Source: DAOUKH01 sp965219875
GTDB taxonomy: Bacteria; Chloroflexota; Dehalococcoidia; SHYB01
NCBI GenBank assembly: GCA_965219875.1
Contig: CBDCOW010000001.1
Location: 868,001 to 932,000 of the forward strand
Direction: 5' to 3'
Length of the DNA: 64,000 nucleotides
The stretch's first letter is position 1. Each line of letters begins with the position of its first letter. Below, one piece after another: positions 63,663 to 64,000 of the stretch. The notes below the pieces were generated by a model, which did not search any database, had not been told where the DNA came from, and saw only the letters and a list, made by a program, of their open reading frames with translations. The position numbers and the translations under genes were made by a program.

Positions 63663-64000
63663 CTACCTCCGCCGCCACCACGCCACGCCCGTGAGGGCGG
63701 CGGAGAAGCCGAACATGGCGATGCCGAGGGGGACGTGGAGGGCGGAGAACCAGCGGTAGTCGACGGTGCCTTCGCCGAGGGATTGCTGGACGGTCCAGAG
63801 GACGGCGAGGGCGGCGGTGGCGGGGACGATGCGGGAGGCGGGGTCGAAGCCGGCGCGGAGGGCGGCGGGGAGGATGAAGAGGAGGACGACGGCGAAGGAG
63901 ATGCGCCCGAGCCAGAGGTGGATGTCGAGCATGGTGGCGCCGCCGCCGGAGTAGAAGCCGCCGAATAGGAAGCCCTGGAGCAGGACGATGAGCGGCGTGA
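63663..64000 (-). CDS. membrane protein, 5' end outside window
   Basis: The frame is open past the right edge (PLIVLLQGFLFGGFYSGGGATMLDIHLWLGR precedes an internal Met at 63932). Four hydrophobic segments are visible: the one just named, SFAVVLLFILPAALRAGF, IVPATAALAVLWTVQQSL and HVPLGIAMFGFSAALTGVAWW. The pattern with His in MLDIHLWLGR and ALHVPLG resembles DUF6220/cytochrome b561-like four-helix proteins; this is a guess. Confidence 0.5.
   Translation of the reverse strand, partial: TPLIVLLQGFLFGGFYSGGGATMLDIHLWLGRISFAVVLLFILPAALRAGFDPASRIVPATAALAVLWTVQQSLGEGTVDYRWFSALHVPLGIAMFGFSAALTGVAWWRRR

Overview
The window is a high-GC (mid-60s percent by eye) chromosomal segment of an aerobic heterotrophic bacterium. 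The gene repertoire is dominated by paralogous catabolic families: three flavin-dependent luciferase-like monooxygenases, four TIM-barrel amidohydrolases, four acyl-CoA dehydrogenases, two family III CoA-transferases plus the remnant of a third, two enoyl-CoA hydratases, and VOC, SDR and MaoC enzymes. Together with a caa3-type oxidase operon and Thr/Pro/Ala-rich lipoproteins, this resembles Chloroflexota of the SAR202/Dehalococcoidia type. That placement is an inference from gene content; there is no rRNA in the window.

Layout. 1-6.5 kb: the 3' part of a Fe-S rRNA uracil methyltransferase, an unknown 197-aa protein, a DUF3179 lipoprotein, an enoyl-CoA hydratase and an ABC solute-binding lipoprotein. 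6.7-14.1 kb: two catabolic clusters (epimerase, two coupled NodB-type deacetylases, a flavin monooxygenase; then VOC, SMP-30 and double-hotdog hydratase genes). 14.1-22 kb: a CMD protein, two amidohydrolases, a lower-GC HNH-like gene, an MFS exporter, a GlcD-type FAD oxidase, tRNA-Leu(UAA) and a second monooxygenase. 22.2-27.2 kb: a cytochrome c oxidase operon (coxB with fused cytochrome c, coxA, coxC, a subunit IV gene, then a cytochrome c lipoprotein), read leftward from a good promoter with a CRP/FNR-type site next to it. 27.2-36.8 kb: an acyl-CoA dehydrogenase pair behind ATP-PEP carboxykinase, an amidohydrolase, two CoA-transferases, a Lys-rich 42-aa ORF, a decayed CoA-transferase tail, an alpha/beta hydrolase lacking the nucleophile serine, and exonuclease III. 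36.8-42.4 kb: a CPA2 antiporter and a glycine-betaine ABC transporter (ATPase, permease, binding protein) with a terminator. 42.4-49.7 kb: enoyl-CoA hydratase, amidohydrolase, VOC, monooxygenase, acyl-CoA dehydrogenase, a small HicB-like two-gene module, and an erpA-ygfZ Fe-S pair. 50-58.9 kb: tRNA-Cys, an MFS transporter, an SDR gene followed by a UGSC-family gene, tRNA-Ser, then miaB, nadA and nadB. 58.9-64 kb: a duplicated palindromic intergenic repeat, small conserved proteins, an acyl-CoA dehydrogenase, a DUF1330 gene between 30-bp direct repeats, a DUF4143 ATPase and a partial membrane protein.

The most important reading is at 51720-53414. Two apparent ORFs are in one frame, separated only by TGA in the context Sec-Gly-Ser-Cys, with a stem-loop 17 nt past the TGA. 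I annotate it as one selenocysteine-containing UGSC-family protein. Other points worth attention are two CRP/FNR-like palindromes of the same architecture (cox promoter; miaB start codon), the serine-less hydrolase, and several small genes and repeats that a standard annotation would miss.
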